This document shows positions 16,831-26,305 of a stretch of DNA of 64,000 nt, one piece after another. The stretch spans positions 1 to 64,000 of the forward strand of contig NZ_BDGT01000032.1 in NCBI RefSeq assembly GCF_001748285.1, in the 5' to 3' direction. Made by a program: the position numbers and the translations under genes. The notes beneath the pieces are model-generated. The model saw only the letters and a program-made list of their open reading frames with translations, had not been told where the DNA came from and ran no database searches. Source of the DNA: Thermogemmatispora onikobensis (GTDB lineage Bacteria; Chloroflexota; Ktedonobacteria; Ktedonobacterales; Ktedonobacteraceae). Positions within the stretch are counted from its first letter, which is position 1. Each line of letters begins with the position of its first letter.

Positions 16831-16860
16831 TTGATCATCCGAATATGACCATGTTATAAT
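16831..16860 (+). promoter_or_regulatory. Promoter for the APC permease, with a long leader
   Basis: TTGATC (16831-16836), 18-bp spacer, TATAAT (16855-16860). The permease start is 360 bp downstream, leaving a long 5' leader. Confidence 0.65.
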
Positions 16861-17220
16861 GCTGAGGCTTAGTTGGACTTTCAGCGTCAGGTCTTATACA
16901 AGACGCTCTCTGGGACCAAGTTGCAGGTCTCGTACTGAATCATGAAAGGAGTTTATAAGGGCAAGTCTTATTCAAGAGGATAAATAGCAAATGCTGTGAA
17001 GGCAGCCCTGCCATCTTTGAGCAGGAGCAAGCCAGGTAAAGGAGAAGGCAGAGCCAGTCTTCTGTCTTGCCCCCGGTCTCGCTAGCACTCTTGTAAGGGG
17101 TGATGGCAAGAGTTGGCTCGCATCAGGCTCCCATCATAGCAATGGGAGTCAGAGTAGTCAGCTGCGCCAGCCTTGATCACCACAGCTCGCAACAGGCAGA
17201 GATGAAAGGAGGAGCGCCCT
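16861..17220 (+). other. Long 5' leader of the APC permease gene
   Basis: About 350 bases between the promoter and the GTG start. No supported gene; internal AAGGAG-like motifs occur near 16948 and 17040. The conserved cores of T-box, lysine, SAM and glycine riboswitches were looked for by eye and not found, but the length is suggestive of control by RNA. Confidence 0.35.
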
Positions 17221-18711
17221 GTGACCACCGTTCCGCAGTTACGGCCTCGCAAACCACTGACAGCATTTGCTATCGCCGGTTCCACTATGGCTCAGATTGC
17301 CCCGGCTTTCTCGTTTTATTTAGGTATGGCAGTCATCACCCAAGGTGTGGGGCTTGGAGCGCCTTTCACTATTTTGCTGGCAGCGATCGCCATGTTCATT
17401 GTGGGTCTGAGCGTCGCCGCCTTTGCTCAGCGCCATCCCTCAAACGGCTCCCTGGTGACCTTTCTTGGGATCACCTTTGGGGGCGTTCTGGGCACGACCA
17501 CCGCAGTCCTTTTTAGCGCTGCCTATATCCTGCTTCTGGCCTCTGTCATGCTGGCAATCGGCGGCTGGGTCAGCTTCTCGCTGCAAACCTTCTACAATCT
17601 AAGCGTCCCCTGGGTGCCGCTGACGATTGTGCTGGCGTTCTTATGCTGGCTCTTGACCTTGAGCGGCGTCAACCGATCGACAGCAGTGGCCACAGCCTCG
17701 ATGTTGATCGAGGTAGCCGTCTTGCTGGTGGTCTCGCTGCTCTCTTTGCTCCGTCCACCAGCTCCCCCTTCTCTGACCCCTCTTCTTCCCTCGGCCTTAG
17801 AGAATGGCCTCAGCGGCCTGGGCCAGGCTTTTCCGCTAGCTATTTTCCTGTTCATCGGCTTTGAAAATTCGGTGGCCTTGGCTGAAGAGAGCGAGCATCC
17901 CCAGAGGAATATTCCGCGAGCAGTCATGCTCAGTCTGGCCCTCATGGCAGTTCTCTACCTCTTCGTGAGCTATGCGACGGTGACCGGTTTCGGCAACAGC
18001 GCCAGCCACCTGGCTCAGAGCACCATTCCTTTCATAGATCTAGCTCAGCGCTATCTCGGCCCTCTGGCGATCCTCGCAGCACTAGCCGGCTTCACCAGCA
18101 TCGCCGGAACCATGCTCGCCGGTACGAATAACCTATCGCGTGTGATTTTCAACTCAGCTCGCGAACGACTTTTCCCTTACGCGCTGGCACAGGTCTCCGA
18201 GCGTTTCGGCACGCCCACCCTGGCCCTGACGCTGCCTTTCGCTCTGGCCCTGGTACTAGCCCTGGTGGTCGGCTTAGCCAGCAGCGACTGGCTCACAGCC
18301 TTCGGCTACCTTTCAACCCTGGGAACCATTCCACTGATTTTCATCTATGGCGCCGTCAACGTCGCCCTGATTTTCAACCCTGGCCTGGCCCTCTCACCTC
18401 TACGACGCTATCTGCTTCCGTTGCTTGGGATAGCGAGCATTGTCGTGCCTCTCTGGGCCTTGCTGCAACCCGGCCAGCAGCCACCTTACAACTTCTTCCC
18501 CTGGATCACACTGGCGCTGCTGATCGTCGCCCTGCTCTACTCATGGTGGCGCGTACGCTCCGATCCTGCCTTGCCGGAGCGTATCGGGGCCTTCGGACCG
18601 GAGCACCTGACAGCAGCAGATGCCACCCAGCCCGGTCGCTCAGCAGAGAGCACCGTCCCAGAAGGAAAGTTTGATGCCGCAGCCATCGATAGTCCAGAGT
18701 CTCAGGTCTAA
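17221..18711 (+). CDS. APC-superfamily amino acid permease
   Basis: This integral membrane transporter (496 aa) has about 12-14 hydrophobic segments. The APC fold is indicated by the first unwound helix (IAGSTMAQIAPAFSFYLGMA), the GFENSVALAEESEHPQRNIP motif near residues 215-235 and the STIPFIDLAQRYLGP segment. It should import or exchange amino acids or amines across the cytoplasmic membrane; the substrate is not predictable. GTG is the start, with AAAGGAGG upstream. The C-terminal 45 residues are cytoplasmic and low in complexity. Confidence 0.9.
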   Translation: MTTVPQLRPRKPLTAFAIAGSTMAQIAPAFSFYLGMAVITQGVGLGAPFTILLAAIAMFIVGLSVAAFAQRHPSNGSLVTFLGITFGGVLGTTTAVLFSAAYILLLASVMLAIGGWVSFSLQTFYNLSVPWVPLTIVLAFLCWLLTLSGVNRSTAVATASMLIEVAVLLVVSLLSLLRPPAPPSLTPLLPSALENGLSGLGQAFPLAIFLFIGFENSVALAEESEHPQRNIPRAVMLSLALMAVLYLFVSYATVTGFGNSASHLAQSTIPFIDLAQRYLGPLAILAALAGFTSIAGTMLAGTNNLSRVIFNSARERLFPYALAQVSERFGTPTLALTLPFALALVLALVVGLASSDWLTAFGYLSTLGTIPLIFIYGAVNVALIFNPGLALSPLRRYLLPLLGIASIVVPLWALLQPGQQPPYNFFPWITLALLIVALLYSWWRVRSDPALPERIGAFGPEHLTAADATQPGRSAESTVPEGKFDAAAIDSPESQV

Positions 18712-18826
18712 GGCCAGGTGCCATAGCCGGGATTCAGCAAAAGGTAGCTCGCTCAGTTCTTGCCGTGAATAATTCAAAACAACGTATTCCCTTCATTTAT
18801 GCAACTCGCTCAAGGGAGACAGAGTC

Positions 18827-19738
18827 ATGCAGCTTGAGAAATCTCGAATCGGGAAAGAACTCCGGGAGGAGGATACCTATACTCTCCGCGAAACTCTGCT
18901 GCGGATCGAGCCAACCGTTGACCTGTATATTCGCGAAAAATGGATCCCGGGACACGACACAAAGTTACCAGTAGTACTGCTACATGGAGCCGGCATGGAC
19001 GGCAGTGGTTACGACGTTCCCGTGGCTCACGCCTCGCTGGTCAACGCGCTGGCACAGCATGGCTCGCGCACTTTCGCCTTTGACTTTCGCGGTCATGGCC
19101 GTTCCAGCCGAGTCGTCGATGGTAAAAGCGTCACAGTCGAGAGTTCAGTAGCCGATACGGCGGCAGTGCTTGACTTTGTGCGCCACATCACTGGTCAGGA
19201 ACAAGCTATCCTGATCGGCGAGAGCTATGGAACAATGGTGGCCCCAGTAGTGGCGGAGCGCTATCCCGAGCGCGTCGCTGGCCTGGCCTTACTCGGCCTC
19301 ATCTACGCAGCACTGGCTACGCCAATCGACGAGATGCTGGCAGAGCTGGAACAAGCCCCCTGCGGCTACGCTTTCACCACAGAAGAAGAGTGGGAGATGT
19401 TTGCCCCATCAGCAGCACCTGCCGTGCTGCAGTGGCACCAGGCCCACTTTGGAACAGCTTATGCTTACCCGGTTGGCCCCTATCTCGAAGCGGGCCGGCT
19501 TCCTCATGCCCAAAACCTCAGTCGCATTAGCAGCCCTATCCTGGTAGTGACCGGCGATCAAGATCCCTTTGCTTCCCTGGAAGACACCCAGCGCTTCCTC
19601 GCCTCCGTCTCCAGCTCCCATAAGGTGCACCTCCATCAGCCGGGCGTTGGTCATATGCCCTATGTTGAGCAAAGGGCTGAGGAAGCCAGGCAGGCTATCT
19701 GCGAACTGATTAATCGCTGCAGCAGGAACGCTCAATAG
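18827..19738 (+). CDS. Alpha/beta hydrolase
   Basis: This is a cytoplasmic alpha/beta hydrolase of 303 aa with a complete catalytic set: oxyanion-loop motif LLHGAGMDGSGY (51-62), nucleophile elbow GESYG with Ser133, acid in VTGDQDPF (D244 or D246) and His276 in GVGHMP. FDFRGHGRSSR follows strand 4 as usual. It could be an esterase, lipase or epoxide-hydrolase relative; the substrate is unknown. ATG start with AAGGGAG upstream. Confidence 0.88.
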   Translation: MQLEKSRIGKELREEDTYTLRETLLRIEPTVDLYIREKWIPGHDTKLPVVLLHGAGMDGSGYDVPVAHASLVNALAQHGSRTFAFDFRGHGRSSRVVDGKSVTVESSVADTAAVLDFVRHITGQEQAILIGESYGTMVAPVVAERYPERVAGLALLGLIYAALATPIDEMLAELEQAPCGYAFTTEEEWEMFAPSAAPAVLQWHQAHFGTAYAYPVGPYLEAGRLPHAQNLSRISSPILVVTGDQDPFASLEDTQRFLASVSSSHKVHLHQPGVGHMPYVEQRAEEARQAICELINRCSRNAQ

Positions 19739-19837
19739 AGCAACGACCCGGCCTCCCACCAGACGAGAGACTCTTACCCGACCGTCTCTGACAACCTGCC
19801 AGAGGCATAGCACATAGCAAGAACGGAGACCAGAGCA

Positions 19838-19866
19838 GCAGGCCACTTCTCAGGCAAGTGGCCTGC
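19838..19866. terminator. Hairpin after the hydrolase gene
   Basis: An 11-bp perfect stem GCAGGCCACTT/AAGTGGCCTGC around a 7-nt loop, 100 bp after the stop; no T-run follows, so terminator activity is uncertain. A second hairpin (CAGCCCTCC/GGAGGGCTG) at 19918-19943 is followed by TCTTCT. The rest of 19739-20057 shows no gene. Confidence 0.45.
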
Positions 19867-20057
19867 TGCGGCGGGTCAATTGGTACTTTACCAGATCGAA
19901 GGAGAGCAGGGCGCCTCCAGCCCTCCTCTCATGTGGAGGGCTGTCTTCTGCCCTCGACAGAAAAGACTATTCTGGACAGTAAGAACTATCTATCTTGAGC
20001 ATATCAGTTGTTCTCTGACTATAGAGTCATTGTTTAGCGAAATTGGAGGGAGATTAT

Positions 20058-21536
20058 ATGGCAAAGGAACCTCACGAAAAGAACAAGTTGACCTCGGAAT
20101 CCTACGTCCCGCAGACGATGCCCGTGCAGCTCAATACGTTCGATATGACAGCTAACTACATGCTTTTGCTCTTCAACATCACTATCTCAACTCTGCTTGT
20201 CGGCAGCGGAGCTGGTGGGATTAGCTATCTGCTGCTCGGTGGCCTGGTTTTCTTCTTGCCATGCGCCATTGTTACTGCCCAGCTAGCATTGCTCTTTCCT
20301 CATGAGGGCGCTCTCTATAACTGGAGCTACAAAGCCTTGGGGCAATACTGGAGCTTCTTCTCAGGCTTCTGCGCCTGGCTCTCCGGAGCCCTCCTTATCA
20401 TTGGCGGGCCCGAGCTGCTCGTTACCTACCTGCAAAACTTGCACAGTGGCTGGCTGAGTGAACCCTGGCAGCAGGGACTCGTGATCATCGGGTTGCTCAT
20501 TTTCTCCTGTGTGCTCGCTCAACAGCGCCTTCGCCTTGTTCAGAATATCATTAATATATTGACAATACTTTACTTTCTAGCAGTTCCTCTGATGGGATGC
20601 GCTGTACTGATCTGGCTGCTGGAAGGGCATCCTCTGGCCACGAGCATTGTCCACGCTTCCGACTGGGCCATCGGCCCAGGGAATTTTATTACCTTTGGCT
20701 ACGCCACCTTTGCCTACCTGAGCACCGAGGTCCCCCTGATTCTGGCAGGGGAGATGTACCCCAAGCGCAAGGTGATCACGCGGCATCTTCTCTGGGGCAC
20801 CCCTATCGTCTTCGCCAGCTACCTGATCACAGCCCTGGCGATGCTTATCGTTCAGGGCCAACAAGCTGCCTACAATGGCTTCGCCCCGGTGCTCCTCCTG
20901 GATATCGTCTTCGGCAAGTGGGCGGGGAACCTAATCCTTGTTTGCATCCTGAGCTACTTTCTCATCGTTCCTGTCTTCTTCAATTCCACCTTCGCCCGCC
21001 TGCTCATGGTGGGAGCGATCGACAAACACTTGCCACGACAGATCGGCCTGCTCAATCGGAATCGCGTACCGGGGAACGCCATCATCTTTCAGACCTGCAT
21101 CAGCCTGACCTTTGCCGCCGTTGTTTTTCTGGTCATCCCCTATCTCTTCGCTCCAACAGCCGCGAGTGACTTTGCAACCGAAGCCTACAACGTGCTGATC
21201 GCCGCAGCCACCCTTGTCTGGGCCCTCTCCGTCATGTTCCTGTTCATCGACGCCATGATCTGCATATTTCGTTATCCGCAGCTGCTCAATAGTCGTCTGT
21301 TATTCCCCAAGCCCTTGATGAAACCTGTGCTCTGGCTGTGCTGCCTGCCAGGACTCCTCTCTTGTCTGACGGCCATGATTACCACGGTGATCTATCCCTG
21401 GATTCCCCAGATCAGCGCTAGCTCCTGGTGGTATATCGTCGGCGGCCTGGCCCTGATCTGTCTGGGAGCTGCCGCGATCGGCGGTATGATTGCCAACAGC
21501 GGCGCCCGTTGGCAAGACCTAACCAGAACAGAGTGA
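20058..21536 (+). CDS. APC-superfamily amino acid permease (second)
   Basis: This second APC transporter (492 aa from the ATG at 20058) is not closely similar to the one at 17221. The start is supported by GGAGGG 7 bases upstream; the frame extends to a TTG at 20043. About 12 membrane segments; recognisable parts are MLLLFNITISTLLVGSGAGG in helix 1, FPHEGALYNWSYKALG after helix 2, and FGYATFAYLSTEVPLILAGE around helix 6. The substrate is likely an amino acid or polyamine but is not predictable from sequence. Confidence 0.88.
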   Translation: MAKEPHEKNKLTSESYVPQTMPVQLNTFDMTANYMLLLFNITISTLLVGSGAGGISYLLLGGLVFFLPCAIVTAQLALLFPHEGALYNWSYKALGQYWSFFSGFCAWLSGALLIIGGPELLVTYLQNLHSGWLSEPWQQGLVIIGLLIFSCVLAQQRLRLVQNIINILTILYFLAVPLMGCAVLIWLLEGHPLATSIVHASDWAIGPGNFITFGYATFAYLSTEVPLILAGEMYPKRKVITRHLLWGTPIVFASYLITALAMLIVQGQQAAYNGFAPVLLLDIVFGKWAGNLILVCILSYFLIVPVFFNSTFARLLMVGAIDKHLPRQIGLLNRNRVPGNAIIFQTCISLTFAAVVFLVIPYLFAPTAASDFATEAYNVLIAAATLVWALSVMFLFIDAMICIFRYPQLLNSRLLFPKPLMKPVLWLCCLPGLLSCLTAMITTVIYPWIPQISASSWWYIVGGLALICLGAAAIGGMIANSGARWQDLTRTE

Positions 21537-21728
21537 GATCAAGTGGAGTTTCTCTGCTTGCTCCAGTAGCGTGATAGAAAGAGGAGCTGGAACGTTCGTG
21601 TGGCCTCTTCTGCCAGCTTCATTGGCACGAGAGGCCAGCTCTTATCAGGAGCAGGCTCGACCAGAGATGATATAAATAAGAAAGCCAGGATAGATTGCGG
21701 GAAGCAGAAAGAGGACGATTCACCTACC

Positions 21729-22577
21729 ATGCAGACCTTATCACCATTGGAGACCGCCTTTGAGCAGAGAGAAGCTACAGGTCAGGCGCTGCCGCTGCCC
21801 CTCCCTCCAGAGTTAGCCTCCCTCTATGGAAGGCTGGCCTTCCCACCCGCACCAGTGGAGCGCCCCTACATCGTCAGTAACTTCGTCGAGACGCTCGACG
21901 GCGTAGCCGTTGCCCATGCCAACGGGAAAAGTCTGGATATCAGCGGCGGCAACGAACATGATCATATGGTCATGGGGCTGCTACGCGCCTGCGTCGATGC
22001 GGTCATCGTAGGAGCCGGCACCCTGCGCGATGCGTCCGAGCATCGCTGGACACCAGACTACATCTACCCGCCGTTGGCCGCCGCCTATCGTCAACTACGC
22101 CAGCAGCTGGGCCAGGCCCCCCAACCGCTGAATGTGATCGTCAGTAGCAGCGGCTATGTCGACCTCAGCCTGCCGCTCTTCCACGAACCCGCCATTCGTT
22201 CTGTGCTGATTACCACAGCGCAAGGACAGGCCCACCTGCAAGAGCAGGTCTTGCCCCCCAGCTTGCACTTGCTCGTGGTCGGAGAACAGGGACCTCTCCA
22301 GGCTCGGTCTATCGTGGAGACATTGCACCGCTGGCAGCCGTGCCAGCGTCTTCTCATCGAAGGTGGCCCTCAGCTGATGGGCCGCTTCATGGCCGAGCGA
22401 CTGGTCGACGAGCTGTTCCTGACACTGGCCCCACAGCTAGCTGGACGCGCCGCCAGTGAACTACGCCCCGGCTTCGTCTCTCAGCAGCTCTTCCTGCCCG
22501 CTGATCCTCGCTGGGGAGAATTGCTTAGCCTGAAACGGGCTGGCAGCTATCTCTTCCTGCGCTATCGTTTCACCTGA
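21729..22577 (+). CDS. RibD C-terminal / dihydrofolate reductase-fold reductase
   Basis: This NAD(P)H-dependent reductase of the RibD_C family has the typical opening RPYIVSNFVETLDGVAVAH, then GLLRACVDAVIVGAGTLRDA for the cofactor pocket, and LLIEGGPQLMGRFMAERLVDELFLTLAP near the C-terminus. The deaminase domain of full RibD is missing, so it may reduce the pyrimidine in riboflavin synthesis or act on another pterin-like substrate. I place the start at ATG 21729 (282 aa) because similarity begins soon after; the ribosome site is weak (AGAGGA). No riboflavin genes are nearby. Confidence 0.82.
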   Translation: MQTLSPLETAFEQREATGQALPLPLPPELASLYGRLAFPPAPVERPYIVSNFVETLDGVAVAHANGKSLDISGGNEHDHMVMGLLRACVDAVIVGAGTLRDASEHRWTPDYIYPPLAAAYRQLRQQLGQAPQPLNVIVSSSGYVDLSLPLFHEPAIRSVLITTAQGQAHLQEQVLPPSLHLLVVGEQGPLQARSIVETLHRWQPCQRLLIEGGPQLMGRFMAERLVDELFLTLAPQLAGRAASELRPGFVSQQLFLPADPRWGELLSLKRAGSYLFLRYRFT

Positions 22578-22790
22578 TCGACAACGGCGCTCAGGCCAGC
22601 CACGCACTCACTCATACAGGCCCGGGCGAGGCCTGGCTGCTTCAATTGCTTGCGCCGCCAGCCAGTCTGATCTGGACATCGCTTCAGCACGCTCCCCCCT
22701 TCCTCCTGCTTAGCAGGAGCCAGACAAGCTGGCTGACAATCAGCGGGACCTGATCGTTCCGTCGAAGCTAGCCAAAGTGGTCTAGACATC
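22578..22790. other. Intergenic region before the chitinase promoter
   Basis: About 210 bp without a gene. A short GC hairpin (CAGGCC/GGCCTG at 22617-22635) could end transcription from the reductase gene. Confidence 0.4.
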
Positions 22791-22819
22791 TTGACGATAT
22801 GATTACGCCTCACTATCAT
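22791..22819 (+). promoter_or_regulatory. Promoter of the chitinase gene
   Basis: TTGACG (22791-22796), 17-bp spacer, TATCAT (22814-22819), 125 bp upstream of the chitinase start. Confidence 0.75.
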
Positions 22820-22944
22820 TGATCATGAAGGATCTGCCGGCAGGGCACGGCCTGCCTCTACTGAGTGGCAGGCTGCGGGCATGAAGCCAGCCTGCCCTGC
22901 TGCGGCTGTTTGAGCATTCCAAGGCAAGGAGGAAAGCCATTACT

Positions 22945-24528
22945 ATGTCCAGCAGTCTGCCCAAGGTGAGGTTACGACCTCCTCTGCAGCCTCGCCCCCT
23001 GCTCATCCTGCTCTCAGTACTCCTCATTGTCAGTGGTCTTGCAGCGGCTCTTTTTCTGCGCTGGACAAGCGGAGCCTTTGCAGCAGGCAGCAACCTTGTC
23101 ACCAACCCAGGATTCGAGAGTGGCAATCTGAGCGGCTGGAACTGCGATCCCGGTGATACCATTGTGAAGGCGCCAGTACACAGTGGCAGCTATGCCTTAC
23201 AAATGAATCCTACTGCCTCCACGACTGGACAATGTACCCAGACTATCAGTGTGCAACCCAACAGCAGCTATACGCTCAGTGCCTACGTTGACGGCCCCTA
23301 TGCCTATCTTGGCATCAACGGCGGAGCCAGCAACTGGACCAGTAGTAGCAGCTACACTCTATTGAGCGTTTCCTTCACCACTGGCGCCTCGACCACCAGT
23401 GTCACCATTTATGTGCACGGCTGGTATGTGCAGGGAAGCGTCTACGTCGACGACGTCAACCTGAGCGGGCCTGCGGGCAGCGCAACTGCAACGCCATCAC
23501 CCACAGCGACCAGCAGTCCAACCCCGACCCCCAGCCCGACGCCAGCCCCGACCAGCACACCTACGCCCAAACCCACCAGTACAGCTGCGCCGACCCCGAC
23601 CCCAACACCCTGCACCAGCTGCGGCGGCAGCCTTTCGCGCCATGTCTTAACCGGCTACTGGCAAGACTTCACCAACGGAGCCACTCCGCTCAGACTGAGC
23701 GCCATCAACTCCTACTACAACCTGATCGCTGTCGCCTTTGCCAACGCTGACCCATCGCGCCCAGGCGCTGTCACCTTTAGCATCGACTCCGGACTTTCCT
23801 CGGCGCTAGGGGGCTACACCACCAGCCAGTTCATCAGTGACATTGCTACTTTGCACTCGCAAGGGAAAAAGGTCATCATCTCTGTTGGCGGTCAGAATGG
23901 CACCATCACAGTGAACGACGCAACCAGCGCTACCAACTTCGCCAATAGCGTCTACCAGCTCATGACCACCTACGGCTTCGACGGCGTCGACATTGATCTT
24001 GAAAACGGGATCAACCCGACCTATCTGGCCAGTGCACTACGTCAGCTCTCGGCGCTCGCCGGGCCGAACCTCATCATTACACTGGCTCCTCAGACCATCG
24101 ATATGCAGTCGACGGGGGGCGCCTACTTCCAGCTCGCCCTCAACATCAAAGACATTCTGACCCTCGTCAATACCCAGTATTACAACTCAGGGACGATGAA
24201 CGGCTGCGATGGCAAGGTCTATGCTCAGGGCAGCGAGGACTTCATCACCGCACTGACCTGTATCCAGTTGCAAGGAGGACTACGCCCCGACCAGGTCGGT
24301 CTTGGACTCCCTGCCTCTCCTTCGGCGGCTGGTGGTGGTTATGTCGCCCCATCCGTGGTCAATGCAGCCCTTGACTGTCTCAGCCGCGGCACCAACTGCG
24401 CAAGCTTCAAACCCTCGACGACTTACCCTGGTTTGCGCGGAGCCATGACCTGGTCGATTAACTGGGATGCCTCGAATGGCTACGCCTTCGCTAATACCGT
24501 AGGGCCTCACCTCAGCAGCTTGCCCTAG
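22945..24528 (+). CDS. Secreted GH18 chitinase with N-terminal carbohydrate-binding module
   Basis: It hydrolyses chitin outside the cell. The order is: signal peptide/anchor (about 1-50, hydrophobic LLILLSVLLIVSGLAAALFL), a jelly-roll carbohydrate-binding module (about 52-178, beginning NLVTNPGFESGNLSGW), a Pro/Thr/Ser linker (about 180-225), and a GH18 catalytic domain to the end. The catalytic motif DGVDIDLE ends in Glu353, the proton donor; the SxGG motif is present as VIISVGGQ. The ATG has AAGGAGG 12 bases upstream and a consensus promoter. Products could feed the hexosaminidase/kinase pair at the start of the window. Confidence 0.93.
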   Translation: MSSSLPKVRLRPPLQPRPLLILLSVLLIVSGLAAALFLRWTSGAFAAGSNLVTNPGFESGNLSGWNCDPGDTIVKAPVHSGSYALQMNPTASTTGQCTQTISVQPNSSYTLSAYVDGPYAYLGINGGASNWTSSSSYTLLSVSFTTGASTTSVTIYVHGWYVQGSVYVDDVNLSGPAGSATATPSPTATSSPTPTPSPTPAPTSTPTPKPTSTAAPTPTPTPCTSCGGSLSRHVLTGYWQDFTNGATPLRLSAINSYYNLIAVAFANADPSRPGAVTFSIDSGLSSALGGYTTSQFISDIATLHSQGKKVIISVGGQNGTITVNDATSATNFANSVYQLMTTYGFDGVDIDLENGINPTYLASALRQLSALAGPNLIITLAPQTIDMQSTGGAYFQLALNIKDILTLVNTQYYNSGTMNGCDGKVYAQGSEDFITALTCIQLQGGLRPDQVGLGLPASPSAAGGGYVAPSVVNAALDCLSRGTNCASFKPSTTYPGLRGAMTWSINWDASNGYAFANTVGPHLSSLP

Positions 24529-24576
24529 GTCATCCTGAGCTGAGCAGACACACTGGTCCTTTCCCTCTCCACTCGG

Positions 24577-24620
24577 ACGGAGTGCCCCCACTCACAGACA
24601 GTGAGAGCGGCGCACTCCGT
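24577..24620 (+). terminator. Nested hairpin after the chitinase gene
   Basis: ACGGAGTGC (24577-24585) pairs with GCACTCCGT (24612-24620), and CTCAC/GTGAG pairs inside (24591-24605). It starts 48 bp after the stop but has no T-run, so terminator function is probable only from position. Confidence 0.45.
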
Positions 24621-24863
24621 CGCTGTCCTGGCGGCCCCCGCTCTACCTTCTCACGGACTTCTCCTTCTTCCCCAAAAGCTCCCACACTACAGGCTGGTAT
24701 CGACTAGAAAGCACCACCCCCACCCAGGTCAAAAACCGGCAAGGAGAGAGGGAAACCCCTGTCACGTCCCAAATTTTACAGAATCTTTGTAATTGGCTTA
24801 GGATTTTTTGATTTCTTCCCTCTATTATAGGGAGCAGACAGACCCCTATGGTTCCTGCTGTCA

Positions 24864-24929
24864 AGATCAACGCCTGGGAGGATCTCCCCCACCCCCGTTC
24901 CTCCGACCAGCACTCCCAGGCGTTGATCT
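24864..24929. repeat. 17-bp perfect inverted repeat
   Basis: AGATCAACGCCTGGGAG at 24864-24880 is repeated in inverse orientation at 24913-24929 across a C-rich 32-nt spacer. It lies in a 620-bp gap (24529-25151) between the convergent chitinase and DedA genes that has no supported gene. There is no T-run on either side. It could be a bidirectional transcription barrier or a small mobile-repeat remnant. Confidence 0.75.
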
Positions 24930-25151
24930 CCCCCAGCCTCCAGCTGATGCAGCGTAAGCGAAACTACCTGCACTACCCTCAGCCCTCAGCCCCACCGCCT
25001 CTAGCCCTCTGCCTATGGCCGAGAGAAGCCTTCATCCTGTTACAGGGCTACCTCTCAGCCGTGCCAGCCTCACCAACACCAACACTAGCCCATAGACAGA
25101 GAAAGCCGGTCAGGGCCAAAGCCCTGCCGGCGAGACTGCTCTACTGCGCTC

Positions 25152-26114
25152 TTATTGACGAGGGTAAGGACCCGCTGGCCCCCTCTGCCCCTCTACAGGC
25201 CAGTGTGGACGATAATCCTGCCCCCCCACGGGCGGCCCCTGTAGAGGTGACCCTTGCCAGGGCTGAGAGAAAGGAGGAGACTGGGGAGATGGCGCAGGCG
25301 GAGGAGTCGGAGCATTCGACCAGGGCGGCCCAAATGGGGGCTGCGTCACGGGCTGTCCCCACGAAGCCGCCTGGGAAGCAGTTGAGGGCAGGCGCTGCTC
25401 ACCAGGGCCAGCAGTTACTGGTCCCCGACCAGCCTCCTGCCGCTGAGCAGCCGCAGCAGCATGAGCGGCGCGGGCCCGCCGATCGTTGCGAATATGTCGC
25501 CAGACATAAAGCACGACCAGCACCAGCAAAGCTAGCACGATCACGCCATCGAGACTGTGAAAGAGAGGGGCCAGCGTATCTAGATGATTGCCCAGGACTG
25601 TGCCAGCGTAAGCCAAGAGCAGGCACCAGGGCAGCGAACCCAGGAAAGTATAAAGGCAAAAGCGCCCAAACGGCATCTTTGTAATGCCAGCAGGCAGCGA
25701 AATGTACGTGCGCACAACGGGCAGCAGACGAGAAAAGAACGCTGTTGCGCTTCCCCACCGTCTAAAGAACTCATCTGCCTTATCAGCATCATGCTGCGAG
25801 ATAAGAATGTAGCGCCCATATTTGAGCATCAGCGGACGCCCACCAGAGGCTCCAATCGCATAGGCCAGCATCGAACCAAGCAAGCAGCCAAGAGAGCCAG
25901 AGAGAGCCACCAGCAGCAGAGCCAACCAGGAGTTCAGCCCAGGAAGCAAGCGGCCCTGAGCGAGCATCACCCCGGCCAGAGGCATAACAATCTCGCTGGG
26001 CAATGGAATGCAGCAGCTCTCGATTGCCATCGCCACCACGATCCCCAACAGACCCGTCGAGACATAGAGATTGGTGATCAAGCTGGTCAAAGCCTCGATC
26101 AAGTGATTCAGCAA
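25152..26114 (-). CDS. DedA family (VTT domain) membrane protein
   Basis: This polytopic membrane protein of the DedA/SNARE-associated family is implicated in lipid (undecaprenyl-phosphate or phospholipid) flipping. The family core is present: IESCCIPLPSEIVMPLAG, GYAIGASGGRPLMLKYGRY-like loop, FFSRLLPVVRTYISLPAGIT and MPFGRFCLYTFLGSLPW. I propose TTG at 26114 as start because AAGGAGG sits 7 bases upstream and similarity begins at NHLIEAL; the open frame reaches 26204. The last ~90 residues are a Pro/Gln/Gly-rich cytoplasmic tail, unusual for the family (normally about 200 aa). Confidence 0.87.
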   Translation of the reverse strand: MLNHLIEALTSLITNLYVSTGLLGIVVAMAIESCCIPLPSEIVMPLAGVMLAQGRLLPGLNSWLALLLVALSGSLGCLLGSMLAYAIGASGGRPLMLKYGRYILISQHDADKADEFFRRWGSATAFFSRLLPVVRTYISLPAGITKMPFGRFCLYTFLGSLPWCLLLAYAGTVLGNHLDTLAPLFHSLDGVIVLALLVLVVLYVWRHIRNDRRARAAHAAAAAQRQEAGRGPVTAGPGEQRLPSTASQAASWGQPVTQPPFGPPWSNAPTPPPAPSPQSPPFSQPWQGSPLQGPPVGGQDYRPHWPVEGQRGPAGPYPRQ

Positions 26115-26305
26115 AACACGGCCTCCTTCGTAAGGCAAGCTCCTGCACTTTTGCCCAATCCTAGCACACTCTGCCGACGGACGCCAGGGAGGGAGTACCA
26201 ACACCTCTTTTGGAGCAGGTCCCTTCCCTGGCCGAGCCGGCCAACCAGCCGGGAGAAGCAGCGCACTCCCCTCCCACCTCTTTTGCCAGGTCCAGTGTGG
26301 ACTAC

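Noticed and set aside
24848-25684. A 278-codon plus-strand frame over the end of dedA
   Set aside because: Antisense to the dedA tail; Pro/Arg/Ala-rich, no ribosome site.
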